Shown: piece by piece, positions 1-8,822 of the stretch | How the letters are laid out: the number at the start of each line of letters is the position of its first letter | How positions within the stretch are numbered: the first letter of the stretch is position 1 | Source of the DNA: JOPF133 sp052144935 | GTDB lineage: Bacteria > Acidobacteriota > Terriglobia > Bryobacterales > Bryobacteraceae | Length of the DNA: 64,000 bases | NCBI GenBank assembly: GCA_052144935.1 | Contig: JBKQPR010000237.1 | Span: 60,153-124,152 of the forward strand | Direction: 5' to 3' | The notes under the pieces: generated by a model | What the model was told of the DNA's origin: nothing | Database searches by the model: none | What the model saw: only the letters and a program-made list of their open reading frames with translations | Program-made: the position numbers and the translations under genes

Positions 1-173
1 CGCTTGCCCTGGATGGCCGCCGCGGCGATGGCCAGCAGCTTGTTGGTGGTCTTGCCCATGGCTGAAACCACCACCACGGGCCGGCGCGCGGCGCGCGCTT
101 TGACGATCGAGGCGACGCGCTCGATGGCGGCCGCCGATTCCACCGACGAGCCGCCGAATTTCATGACGATCAT
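1..173 (-). CDS. lysC: aspartate kinase, N-terminal part (cut by window edge)
   Basis: Only the first 57 or so codons are inside the window. They read MIVMKFGGSSVESAAAIERV and continue to a VVVVSAMGKTTNKLL stretch. KFGGSSV is the nucleotide/aspartate-binding signature at the start of aspartokinases, and VSAMG is the next conserved strand. The start overlaps the stop of asd in TGATG, so translation is probably coupled to asd. Aspartokinase makes aspartyl phosphate, the substrate of the asd product. Regulatory ACT domains lie outside the window, so the isoform cannot be assigned. Confidence 0.9.
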   Translation of the reverse strand, partial: MIVMKFGGSSVESAAAIERVASIVKARAARRPVVVVSAMGKTTNKLLAIAAAAIQGK

Positions 174-1219
174 CAGTCCAGCATGCCCTCCGAGTGCATC
201 AGCTCGGCGTTGAGCACGGCCGCGCCGGCGGCGCCACGCACGGTGTTGTGGCTGAGCACCACGAACTTGTAATCGAGAACCGGACAGGGCCGCAGGCGTC
301 CCACGAAGGCGGCCATGCCGCGCTCGCGCTCGGCATCCTTGCGCGGTTGCGGGCGGTTCGATTCCTCCATATAAATGACCGGCCGCGGCGGAGCGCTGGG
401 CAGCGCGCGCTCTTGCGGCACGCTGAGGAAAGATTCGAAGGCGTGGCGCAGGTCGGCTTCGGAGGGCTTGGAAGAGAACTCCACCGAAACGGTTTCGGTA
501 TGGCCATCCACCACCGCCACGCGGTTGCAGTGGGCGCTGACCCTGGCGGCCAGCGGCTCGATGCGGTCGCCGCGGAATTCGCCCAGGATCTTCTGCGTCT
601 CCTGCTGCATCTTTTCCTCTTCGCCGCCGATGTACGGAATCACGTTGCCCACGATATCCATGGAAGCCACGCCCGGATACCCCGCGCCGGAAATGGCCTG
701 CATGGTGGTGACGATTACCTTGGTAATGCCGAACGGCTTCAACGGACCGAGGCCCATGGTTAGACCCACCGTGGAGCAATTGGGGTTGGTGACGATCTGG
801 CCCGTCCAGCCGCGGGCGCGCTGCTGGCCCGGAATCAGCTTGAGGTGGTCGGGGTTGATCTCGGGCACCAGCAGCGGCACATCGCGCTCCATGCGGTGGT
901 TCTTCGAGTTGGAGACCACGATGTGGCCGGCCTGGGCGAAGGCGCGCTCGATTTCGGTGGCGACGGAGGCGTCCATGGCCGAGAACAACAGGCGCGGCGC
1001 ATGGCCGGGCTTGCAGTCATCCACCGTGATGCCGGCCACGCTATCCGGGACGACGCCCAGATGCCAGGTCATGGCGTCGCGATACTTCTTGCCCGCGGAG
1101 CGGTCGCTCGCGCCCAGCCACTTCAGGTCGAACCAGGGGTGGCCCTGCAGAAACCTGATGAAATGCTGCCCCACCATGCCGGTGGCGCCGAGGATGCCTA
1201 CTTCGATTCGCGTTTGCAT
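173..1219 (-). CDS. asd: aspartate-semialdehyde dehydrogenase
   Basis: 348 residues. It converts aspartyl phosphate plus NADPH to aspartate semialdehyde in the lysine/threonine/methionine pathway. GATGMVGQ at residues 11-18 is the NADP-binding loop. NPNCST at about 145-150 holds the catalytic cysteine (about C148), and a later RVSAHCNRV segment carries the expected acid/base histidine. SGAGYPGV is also typical. The length and these motifs match the archaeal/fungal-type Asd branch rather than the E. coli type. It sits between an M20 peptidase (22-nt overlap upstream if the 1198 stop is used) and lysC (one-base overlap), which supports a three-gene operon. Confidence 0.95.
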   Translation of the reverse strand: MQTRIEVGILGATGMVGQHFIRFLQGHPWFDLKWLGASDRSAGKKYRDAMTWHLGVVPDSVAGITVDDCKPGHAPRLLFSAMDASVATEIERAFAQAGHIVVSNSKNHRMERDVPLLVPEINPDHLKLIPGQQRARGWTGQIVTNPNCSTVGLTMGLGPLKPFGITKVIVTTMQAISGAGYPGVASMDIVGNVIPYIGGEEEKMQQETQKILGEFRGDRIEPLAARVSAHCNRVAVVDGHTETVSVEFSSKPSEADLRHAFESFLSVPQERALPSAPPRPVIYMEESNRPQPRKDAERERGMAAFVGRLRPCPVLDYKFVVLSHNTVRGAAGAAVLNAELMHSEGMLD

Positions 1220-2217
1220 AATTGACTTACCATCTTCTTATAAATGCCGACTGACTCGATCAACTGCGCTTTGGGCACGCGCTCTTCGAGCGTGTGGGCC
1301 ACATGAATGGATCCCGGACCGATCAGAAACGGCTCGCCCCACTGGCCGCCGAACGCCGGGATATCGGTGGTGAAGGCCACCACGGTGGTTTCCATGCCTT
1401 CGATGGCGCCCAGCCGCACGGCGGGGATTTCGAGGACTTCGCGCAGCTCGGCGCGCCCTGCGACGGCCCGTTCCAATGCCTGTTTCGTGGCGGTGGAATC
1501 GCCTACCAGGCGGATCATGATATCGGCGTGAGCTTCGTCGGCGATGACGTTGGGCGCGCGCCCGCCGGCGAGCGTTCCGATGTTGAGCGTGCTCGGACCC
1601 AGCAGAGGGTCGGTGGGCAGCGGGAGGCCGCGTATGGCGGTGAGCGCGGCGATCAGTTTGTCGATCGCGGAATCGCCCAGCTCGGGATAAGCCGAATGGG
1701 CCATCTTACCGCTGGCGGCTACTTCATATCGCAAAGTACCTTTGGAGCCGAGAGCCAACTTGTTTCCGGTGGGTTCGCCGTTGACGATGTAACGTGAGCC
1801 GCGCGGCGAACGGGCCGCGGCATACGCGCCGGCGCTGTTGCGTTCTTCGCCCACCACGAAGAGCAGGCCGAAATCGCGCCGGCCGGCCTCCAGCAGCTCC
1901 TCCACCGCCCGGATCATGGCGGCGATGGTGCCTTTGGTGTCGCATGCGCCGCGGCCCCAGATGTGAGTGTCGTCCTCGCGCGAGGGGATGAATGGCGGCA
2001 CGGTATCCATGTGAGTGGAAAGGGTGACGTGGAGGCGCTCGCCGAAGTGCGCGAAGACGTTGAAACGGCGCGGCTCCACGGCCATGCGCTCGACCGTGCC
2101 GCCGTGGCGCGCGGCCAGCGGCTCGAGAGAGGCGTGGAGGAAGTTGCCGACCGCCTCCTCGTTGCCGGTGATCGATTCGATATCGATCAGCTCGCGCGTG
2201 AGTTCAAAGACGTTCAT
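1198..2217 (-). CDS. M20-family metallopeptidase, possible succinyl-diaminopimelate/acetylornithine-type deacylase
   Basis: About 339 residues from the ATG at 2217. A start 7 codons upstream is possible, but MNVFELTRELIDI is the usual M20 N-terminus. Metal-site motifs are STHMDTVPPF (H69, D71), GRGACDTKG (D93), VVGEERNS (E124/E125) and a C-terminal His in GSIHVAHTLEERV. The family removes acyl groups or cleaves dipeptides with two zinc ions. Its place directly before asd and lysC suggests a DapE-like role in diaminopimelate/lysine synthesis, but substrate cannot be read from sequence; LysK- or ArgE-like activity is the alternative. The gene overlaps the asd start. Confidence 0.85.
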   Translation of the reverse strand: MNVFELTRELIDIESITGNEEAVGNFLHASLEPLAARHGGTVERMAVEPRRFNVFAHFGERLHVTLSTHMDTVPPFIPSREDDTHIWGRGACDTKGTIAAMIRAVEELLEAGRRDFGLLFVVGEERNSAGAYAAARSPRGSRYIVNGEPTGNKLALGSKGTLRYEVAASGKMAHSAYPELGDSAIDKLIAALTAIRGLPLPTDPLLGPSTLNIGTLAGGRAPNVIADEAHADIMIRLVGDSTATKQALERAVAGRAELREVLEIPAVRLGAIEGMETTVVAFTTDIPAFGGQWGEPFLIGPGSIHVAHTLEERVPKAQLIESVGIYKKMVSQLCKRESK

Positions 2218-2558
2218 AAAAATTACACAAGTTACCAAACGGGGAGGAATGCCAGGGAGAAGTGAAAGTACGCGTGGTGCAGCGTGTTTTCATTCCCGAT
2301 AGCGCTCCACCCGCCGGAGTGACGAGTGACAGTGACCAGGTCTTGACCTGAATCCCCAACCGGACGGAATTGAGCCTCCCGCGCCGGTTTCGGCGGAACT
2401 TCAAACGGTCCCTTTCGCCCGAGCCTCCGAAGCGCAACCGGAAAGCCGGCCCAGCTACTGATGACCACCGCACCTCTACCGTGACAGACCCAGAATAGCG
2501 GAGGGGCCGAGAGCAAGTCAAATGGATATGGAGGGGTTTTGACGCGCGGAGGAAGACC
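2218..2558. other. intergenic stretch, no gene recognised
   Basis: The upstream region of the lysine-pathway operon. Open frames here on the minus strand show no recognisable family and no convincing ribosome binding site. I see no clear hairpin or repeat. It runs into the receptor relic that follows. Confidence 0.4.
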
Positions 2559-2819
2559 GCGGAGAGGACCGATCCTTTTGTTCTCCACGTCAACGCCCTG
2601 CGAGTGGACCCCATCCGGCAGTGGGACCTGAAGCTCTATCGCCGGTTCAGGCTCCACGAGCGGTTGAACTTCAATCTCGGACTGGATGCCCTGAACCTGT
2701 TGAATCACGTTCAATTCGGGAGTCCCACGATAAGCGTGACCTCCACGAACTTCGGCGCGGTGACTTCGCAGGCCAATGGGGCGCGCCAGCTTCAGATGAA
2801 CGTACGCATCGAATTCTGA
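2559..2819 (+). pseudogene. C-terminal relic of an Oar-like TonB-dependent receptor
   Basis: An open stretch without its own start encodes a tail with IRQWDLKLYRRFRL, then LNLLNHVQFGSP, FGAVTSQ, ARQLQMNVRIEF and a stop. This is the last beta-strand region of the large Oar/carboxypeptidase-regulatory-type TonB-dependent receptors that are abundant in Acidobacteria (usually over 900 residues). The final aromatic residue is the normal outer-membrane barrel terminus. Only about 85 residues remain and nothing upstream continues the gene, so it is a deletion relic. Start of the relic is approximate. Confidence 0.65.
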
Positions 2820-3080
2820 CGTGGTCCGGCAACGGCAGGCGTGCGAGATAGCAAACGGTTGACAGAAAACGTCGGATTCAGCGCAGGCGTCTGTCAACCG
2901 TTTCCTTTACCTGGCAACTCGGTGCGGGTTGCAACACGGGTCAGCAACGGACCCGCCCGGCGGCTCGTTCCCGTTGACGTTCTCCTCCATCTGGACCGAT
3001 CCCGCGGCAAGTGTTAATACTGCTTGACGACCCGGAGACGGGATCGACAAATCGGGGATAATATGCTCATCGCCTAACGT

Positions 3081-3992
3081 ATGAAGAATCGCTCCCCACT
3101 CGCTGGCGAAATTAAACTTGTCGACGCGAACGGAAGGTCGTTTCCGGCCGCGCCTGCTGGGTCACTTTTATTGAGCAGTTTCGCTTTGGGCTGGCGCGGA
3201 ATCATCGTCGAGTGGCATAGCCTTGAGCCGCAGGAACTGCCCGAGCATTACGTCGTTGGGCACGGCCTTACTGTCAGCACAGGAAAGCGGCCGATTTCCT
3301 TCGGCTGGAAGGATGGCAACAGGCGGCGGGAAGGCACCTTGAACCCCGGCGAATTCCACTTGTTGACGCAGGGCGATTTCAACACGCCCCGCTGGTCGCA
3401 AGCCTTCGATGAAGTTTCGCTCGTGCTTGACCCCCAATTTGTGGCAGATGTTGTGAAGGACGGGCTGCCAGCGAAGAACGTTGAATTTGCGACGCAGCGC
3501 TCGGCTCACGATACGACCATTGCCCGGTACGCCGGGGCATTTCGTTCCGAACTCGCGGGCGATTCGCCAAACGGTCCGCTCTATGTCGAGACCTTGACGA
3601 TTGGCTTGGCACTACATCTGCTTGCCACCTATGCGGTTGCGAGGCCAAAGATCCCGTTACCGCGAGGCAAGCTGAACCCTTTTCAACTTCGCAGCGTGGT
3701 TGATTTCATCATGGCCCGGTTGGACGAGGACGTTTCTCTGCTCGCTCTCGCCGAACAGGCGAACGTGAGTCCGTTTCATTTCGCCCGCCAGTTTCGGGAA
3801 ACAGTCGGCCTGACACCTCATCAATTTGTACTTCGGCAACGCATTCAGAAATCGATCGCGTTCCTCAAGGCAGGGCGACTTCCGTTGTCGCAAGTTGCGA
3901 TCGAATCCGGCTTTTATGACCAAGCCCACTTCACCCGCGCATTTCGGAAAGTCATCGGAACGACTCCGGCGCAGTATTCCCTTCGCCGATAG
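3081..3992 (+). CDS. AraC-family transcriptional regulator
   Basis: 303 residues. The C-terminal third (about 205-303) is a double helix-turn-helix AraC domain: LLALAEQANVSPFHFARQF followed by a second helix pair ending in SGFYDQAHFTRAFRKV and GTTPAQY. The N-terminal 200 residues are a sensor domain I cannot assign. The ATG follows a GATAAT-like box at about 3056. It stands 95 bp upstream of two short-chain dehydrogenases on the same strand and is the obvious candidate regulator of them. Its codon use looks less GC-rich than the surrounding genes, so local acquisition with the dehydrogenases is possible. Confidence 0.85.
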   Translation: MKNRSPLAGEIKLVDANGRSFPAAPAGSLLLSSFALGWRGIIVEWHSLEPQELPEHYVVGHGLTVSTGKRPISFGWKDGNRRREGTLNPGEFHLLTQGDFNTPRWSQAFDEVSLVLDPQFVADVVKDGLPAKNVEFATQRSAHDTTIARYAGAFRSELAGDSPNGPLYVETLTIGLALHLLATYAVARPKIPLPRGKLNPFQLRSVVDFIMARLDEDVSLLALAEQANVSPFHFARQFRETVGLTPHQFVLRQRIQKSIAFLKAGRLPLSQVAIESGFYDQAHFTRAFRKVIGTTPAQYSLRR

Positions 3993-4087
3993 GCCCGCCG
4001 ATTGAGCAAGTTTTTACAATAACCGTCGCTCTGACCGCGATACGTTAGGTTGGAACTCCCCTTAGGAAGCGGACGGGTACATTTAAC

Positions 4088-4849
4088 ATGGACACTTTAC
4101 AATTCTCTGATCGTGTCGCGATCGTAACGGGTGCGGGAAAGGGCATCGGCCAGGCATGTGCCATTGGATTTGCAAAGCTAGGAGCCAGAGTCGTTTTGAA
4201 CAGCCGGAGCGAGGGGCCGCTGGCAGAGACGCTGGCCGCCATAGAGCAGCTTGGCGGAAAAGCGGTGATGGTCGTCGGCGATGTTTCCGATGAACACGTC
4301 GCCAGGGAGGCCGTCTCGCTCGCCGAGAAGGAATTTGGGCGCCTCGACTTTGCTGTGAACAACGCCGGGATTTCCCCGTGGGTCGGGAACACCGCCGAAT
4401 GTACGTTTGAGGACTGGCAGCGGGTCATCAATATCAATCTGACTGGAACCTGGCTGGGCATGAAATACCAGATACCGGCCATGCTGAAAACCGGCGGCGG
4501 CGCGATTGTCAACATGGCCTCGGTCGCCGCGCTGAAGGCCTTCGAGGGTTACTGTCCTTACTCAGCCAGCAAATGGGGAATAGTGGGGATCACAAAAGTG
4601 GCTGCCAGGGAGTTTGCTTCAAAGAGCATACGGGTGAATGCCATTGCGCCAGGTTCGATTGAAACACCGTTGTTCATGGATGTCATCCACAGCACGCCCA
4701 ACTCACGAGAAGACTATGAGAGGCAAACACCAATGAACCGGATTGCCAAATCAGAAGAGGTCGCAGCCGCGGCAACCTGGCTATGTTCAGGTGCCGCATC
4801 CTACGTGACAGGCGCTGTTTTACCCGTTGACGGAGGTATGACGCTATGA
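4088..4849 (+). CDS. short-chain dehydrogenase/reductase (classical SDR)
   Basis: 253 residues with all classical SDR marks: TGAGKGIG at 14-21 for NAD(P) binding, NNAG at 91-94, a catalytic Ser at about 145, and YSASK giving Tyr158 and Lys162. The late PVDGGMTL tail is standard for FabG-like enzymes. The glycine-rich loop and length favour an NAD(P)-dependent alcohol/ketone oxidoreductase; substrate unknown. Its stop overlaps the start of the next SDR by four bases (ATGA), so the two are translationally coupled. Confidence 0.9.
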   Translation: MDTLQFSDRVAIVTGAGKGIGQACAIGFAKLGARVVLNSRSEGPLAETLAAIEQLGGKAVMVVGDVSDEHVAREAVSLAEKEFGRLDFAVNNAGISPWVGNTAECTFEDWQRVININLTGTWLGMKYQIPAMLKTGGGAIVNMASVAALKAFEGYCPYSASKWGIVGITKVAAREFASKSIRVNAIAPGSIETPLFMDVIHSTPNSREDYERQTPMNRIAKSEEVAAAATWLCSGAASYVTGAVLPVDGGMTL

Positions 4850-5671
4850 GCACTCAACATCAAAAGACAATCTTCATTACCGGCAGTTCGTCGGGGCTCG
4901 GTCGAGCTGCGGCCAAGTTATTTGCTTCGAAGGGATGGGCCATCATCGCCACGATGCGCAACCCGAAGAAGGAAGCGGAGATCAACAAGATCCCCGGCGT
5001 GGAGCTGATGGCGCTGGATATCACCGACCCGCAGCGGATCATGAGCGTCGCCGAAAAGGTTATCGCCAGCGGCGGCGTCGATGTGGTCTTCAACAATGCT
5101 GGCTACGGCATGGCGGGTCCGCTGGAAGCCCTGACGGACGATCAGATCATGCGCATGGTCAACACCAACATGATGGGGGCGATCCGAACCACAAAGGCCT
5201 TCGTGCCGCATTTCAGAGAGAAGAGAGCCGGGCTGTTCATCAATACGACCTCTATCGGCGGATTGATGACGGTCCCTTTCAACTCAATCTACCACTTGAC
5301 GAAATGGGCGCTCGAAGGCTGGAGCGAAAGCATGGCGTTCGAACTGAATCAATTTGGAATTTGGCATGAAGACCATATCGCCCGGAGGCATGAAAACGGA
5401 CTTCTTTACCCGTTCTTTCGATACAAGCCGGCATCCGGCGTATGACGCGTTGGTAGGTAAAGTCATGGCTGCCATCACTGACCAGAAGCAGATGGAGACG
5501 TACTCGACCCCTGGGCAGATTGCCGAGATCGTGTACGAAGCCGCAACCGACGGAAAAGACCAGCTCCGCTATATCGCCGGAGCGGACGCAAAAGCGACCT
5601 ATGCAATGCGTCTGCAAATGGGGGATGAAGCCTTCCGCAAGGCGATCCGTCAGCAATTTTTCGGACTATAG
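4846..5671 (+). pseudogene. second short-chain dehydrogenase, single-base frameshift
   Basis: The first frame gives about 172 residues of an SDR: TGSSSGLG at 12-19, NNAG at 83-86, Ser136, and YHLTK with Tyr149 and Lys153. At the TTT run at 5360-5362 the frame is lost. The correct continuation (GMKTISPGGMKTDFFTRSF onward) lies one frame away and runs to the stop at 5669-5671. Removing one T restores FELNQFGI joined to GMKTISPGG, as expected for this family, giving about 274 residues. All catalytic residues precede the break. It is either a sequencing error in a homopolymer or a recent mutation. Coupled to the preceding SDR by ATGA. Confidence 0.8.
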
Positions 5672-5689
5672 GAACCGCTACACTCCCGC

Positions 5690-5716
5690 TACAATGGACC
5701 CTGAGGATTTCTCAGG
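5690..5716 (+). promoter_or_regulatory. -10-like box and hairpin touching the metalloprotease start codon
   Basis: A TACAAT box lies at 5690-5695. It is followed by a perfect six-base stem, CCTGAG (5700-5705) and CTCAGG (5711-5716) with a five-base loop, ending immediately before the ATG at 5717. The only purine-rich bases before the start are inside the 3' arm, so the hairpin could mask the start region in the mRNA. This is inference from sequence alone. Confidence 0.35.
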
Positions 5717-8353
5717 ATGCTTCGATCTGCCATCTGTTTCGCCACCACCATGTTTTTCTCCGCCGCTCTCCATGCGCAGCCACCCGCGGGCGGGCGCGGC
5801 GGCAGAGGGGCTGCCGGGGTGCCCAATGGGCCCGGCGGAGCCGTTTCCACCGTCGAAGAGCGCACTGCCGGAATGCAAAAGCTGGACGGCTATTTCCCGC
5901 TTTATTGGGACGATCGCGCCGGCACACTGTGGCTGGAGATCGCGCGTTTCGACACCGATTTCCTGTATACCACCGGACTTGCGGCGGGCCTGGGTTCAAA
6001 CGACATTGGCCTCGATCGCGGCCAGGAGGGCGGCGGCAAAGTGGTCTCCTTCGAGCGCATCGGGCCGCGTGTGCTGCTGGTGCAGGGCAACGAATCCTTC
6101 CGCTCCTCCAGCTCGAATCCCGCGGAGCGCCGCTCGGTGGAGGACTCCTTCGCCAAGTCGGTCCTGTGGGGCTTCACGGTGGGGGCGGAAAGCAACGGCC
6201 ACGTGCTGGTGGATGCCACGGATTTCTTCCTCCGCGATGGCCACGGCGCGGGCAACGCGCTCGGAACCGGAACCGCCGTCTACCGTGTGGACCGCACCCG
6301 CTGCGCGGTCTACCTGCCGCGCACCAAGGCCTTCCCCAAGAACACCGAGATCGAAGTCACCCTCACCTTCACCAATGAGGCCGCCGGCGGACGCGGCGGA
6401 GCGGGCGGGCCGGCCCAGGGACCGCCGCCCATCGTGGTTGCGATGCCGGCAGCCGCAGGGGCCGCGGGCGCAGCGGCAGGGCGCGGCGGACGCGGCGGCG
6501 GTGGTGGATTCGGTGGCGGCCTGTTCGCGGGCACGGTGGCCAGTGTCACGCCTACCGCCGAGGCCGTCACGCTGCGCGAGCACTACTCGCTGGTCGAGCT
6601 TCCCGATGGCAATTTCCAGCCGCGCGAGGAGGATCCGCGGGCCGGCTACAGCGGCCTGAGCTTCGTCGATTACAGTGTCCCCATCGGCGAACCCATGGTG
6701 AAGCACTACATCCGGCGCCACCGCCTGCAGAAGAAGGATCCCAACGCGGCCGTCAGTGAAGCCGTGAAGCCCATCCAGTATTGGGTGGATCCCGGCGCGC
6801 CGGATGACGTCAAGCAGGCCCTGCTGACCGGCGCCCGCTGGTGGAACCAGGCGTTTGAAGCCGCCGGTTTCCACGATGCCTTCAAGGTGGACGTGCTGCC
6901 AGACGGCGCCGACCCCATGGACATCCGCTACAACATGATCAATTGGGTACACCGATCCACTCGCGGATGGTCGACCGGCGGCACGGTTTCCGATCCGCGC
7001 ACCGGCGAGATCATCAAGGCTACCGTGACGCTCGGCTCCCTGCGCGACCGTCAGGATTACCTGATCTTCGAAGGCCTGCTCTCGCCCTACACCGTGGGCA
7101 ACGAGAAGCCCGAGTTGCTCTACCAGACCGCGCTGGCGCGCATCCGCCAGCTTGCCGCGCACGAGGTGGGCCACACGCTCGGGCTGGGCCACAACTACTA
7201 CGACAGCACCCAGGGCTGGATCTCCGTGATGGACTATCCGCACCCGCAGGAAAAGCTGAGCGCCGATGGCACGGTGGATCTCTCCGACGCCTATCCGGCG
7301 CGCATCGGCGAGTGGGACAAAGTGACCATCAACTACGGCTACCGCGAGCTTCCCATGGGCGATGAGAAGGCGGCGCTGACGAAGATCCTGGACGACGCCT
7401 GGGCCAAGGATCTGCGCTACATGACGAACCAGGACCTGGGCGTGCACCCGCGCGTCGACCAGTGGTCCAACGGCGTCAACCAGGCCGACGAGCTGAACCG
7501 CATCATGAAGATCCGCCGCGCCGCGCTCAACCGCCTGGGCGAGCATTCCATCCGCAACGGCGCGCCCATGGCCACCATTGAAGAGCCGCTGGTCCCCATC
7601 TTCATGTACCACCGCTATTCGGTGGAATCGGCCTCCGCCTCGCTGGGCGGCATGGATTTCATTTACGGGATGCGCGGCGACGGCCGCACGGCCGTGAAAT
7701 GGGAGAGCGCCGCCAACCAGCGCAAGGCCCTGGAGGCGCTGGCCGCCACTCTGAAACCCTCGGAGCTGACCGTTCCCAAACAGGTGCTGGACGCCATTCC
7801 GCCGCGGCCGCCCGGCTACGGCCGCCACCGCGAGCTGTTCCCGCGCACCACCGGCGACGGCTTCGATCCGCTGAGCCCCGCCACCGTAGCGTCGGATGTC
7901 ACCATCGGCTTTGTGCTGCAATTGGACCGCGCCGCACGGATGGTGGCGCAGCACGCCGTGGATCTCGCGCTGCCGGGCCTGGACGAGGTGATCGACCGGC
8001 TGACCAAGGCCGTGTTCGACGCCCCCACCGCGACCCCCTATGAGGCCGAGGTGCGCCGCGCGGAGGAGCGCGTCTTCGTCGATCGCGTCATGTGGCTGGC
8101 CACCGGCGCGCCCAACGGACAGGTGCGAGCCATCGCTGCGTGGAAGCTGGGCAAGCTGGCCGCGCGCCTCAAGGCCGACGCCGCCGGCGGCGAATCCGAA
8201 CAGGCGCAGCGCACCTTGCTGGCCTCCGATATCCGACGCTTTCTCGACCGGCCCGCCGATCCCATGCGCGTCATGCCGGCTCCCGCGGCGCCCCCCGGCG
8301 CGCCCATCGGCGAACCGGCCATGGACTGGCTGGCGCGGCCAGATTGGTTTTGA
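5717..8353 (+). CDS. secreted zinc-dependent metalloprotease (DUF5117/DUF5118 type)
   Basis: 878 residues. Residues 1-20 form a signal peptide ending in ALHA. After a Gly/Arg-rich linker comes the beta-rich N-terminal region of this family (ERTAGMQKLDGYFPLYWD, DFLYTTGLAAGLGSNDIGLDRG). The zinc site HEVGHTLGLGHNY starts at about H482, giving HExxHxxGxxH as in metzincins. A second Gly-rich low-complexity insert lies at about 225-270 (GRGGRGGGGGFGG). The family is common in Acidobacteria and Bacteroidetes as exported proteases of unknown substrate. Nothing in the catalytic site is missing. The gene ends directly against a truncated recombinase on the other strand. Confidence 0.9.
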   Translation: MLRSAICFATTMFFSAALHAQPPAGGRGGRGAAGVPNGPGGAVSTVEERTAGMQKLDGYFPLYWDDRAGTLWLEIARFDTDFLYTTGLAAGLGSNDIGLDRGQEGGGKVVSFERIGPRVLLVQGNESFRSSSSNPAERRSVEDSFAKSVLWGFTVGAESNGHVLVDATDFFLRDGHGAGNALGTGTAVYRVDRTRCAVYLPRTKAFPKNTEIEVTLTFTNEAAGGRGGAGGPAQGPPPIVVAMPAAAGAAGAAAGRGGRGGGGGFGGGLFAGTVASVTPTAEAVTLREHYSLVELPDGNFQPREEDPRAGYSGLSFVDYSVPIGEPMVKHYIRRHRLQKKDPNAAVSEAVKPIQYWVDPGAPDDVKQALLTGARWWNQAFEAAGFHDAFKVDVLPDGADPMDIRYNMINWVHRSTRGWSTGGTVSDPRTGEIIKATVTLGSLRDRQDYLIFEGLLSPYTVGNEKPELLYQTALARIRQLAAHEVGHTLGLGHNYYDSTQGWISVMDYPHPQEKLSADGTVDLSDAYPARIGEWDKVTINYGYRELPMGDEKAALTKILDDAWAKDLRYMTNQDLGVHPRVDQWSNGVNQADELNRIMKIRRAALNRLGEHSIRNGAPMATIEEPLVPIFMYHRYSVESASASLGGMDFIYGMRGDGRTAVKWESAANQRKALEALAATLKPSELTVPKQVLDAIPPRPPGYGRHRELFPRTTGDGFDPLSPATVASDVTIGFVLQLDRAARMVAQHAVDLALPGLDEVIDRLTKAVFDAPTATPYEAEVRRAEERVFVDRVMWLATGAPNGQVRAIAAWKLGKLAARLKADAAGGESEQAQRTLLASDIRRFLDRPADPMRVMPAPAAPPGAPIGEPAMDWLARPDWF

Positions 8354-8715
8354 GCTTGCCCAACGGCACGTGGATGGCCCACTGATTGGGTCCGAGAGGA
8401 CGCAAACTGACGCAAACAATCCATGGAGAGATCGACACACTCGCCGATACGCATGCCGGTGTGGCGGAGAAGTAATAGAGCATTACTGAGCAGGTCATTG
8501 CGGCTCAGTAACTCTCGCTGGATCAGTTGATCCTGCTCCGGAGTCAGGGGGCGCGGCAGATGGTGCTCCTTACGGGGAACGTCGTCACGACCGAGCAAAT
8601 GGGCAAGGGCCGGGAGTTGCTGGGTCCACGCGAGCTCTTCCAGCATACGGCGCGGGTAGATCACATAACCAAATTCCCCAAGCGCAAAACTGCCTCGCAG
8701 CAGACGTAAAGAGGG
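8350..8715 (-). pseudogene. tyrosine recombinase/integrase relic, frameshifted and truncated
   Basis: The minus strand reads PRRMLEELAWTQQLP, then DDVPRKEHHLPRPLTPEQDQ and LLLLRHTGMRIGECVDLSMD. This is the start of the catalytic domain of a tyrosine recombinase, with the first active-site Arg in TGMRIGE. A frame change follows, and the other frame continues with GPNQWAIHVPLGKLKT. Similarity stops there, at the 3' end of the metalloprotease gene; the HxxR and Tyr parts are gone. It marks an old mobile element whose end was deleted up to the stop codon of the neighbour. Confidence 0.7.
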
Positions 8716-8822
8716 ATGCCCAGGAATGCTCCCCTCTTCCGACAGCCAAAAAAACGAGCGGCATTGGGCGATTCGCCTGCCCCACCGCAAAATCCGCTAT
8801 CCTTATTCCACAGGAGATCCTC

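Noticed and set aside
5996..8440. 814-codon open frame on the minus strand opposite the metalloprotease gene
   Set aside because: The product is rich in His/Arg/Gly/Ala, shows no motif, and mirrors a high-GC gene whose family is clear on the other strand.
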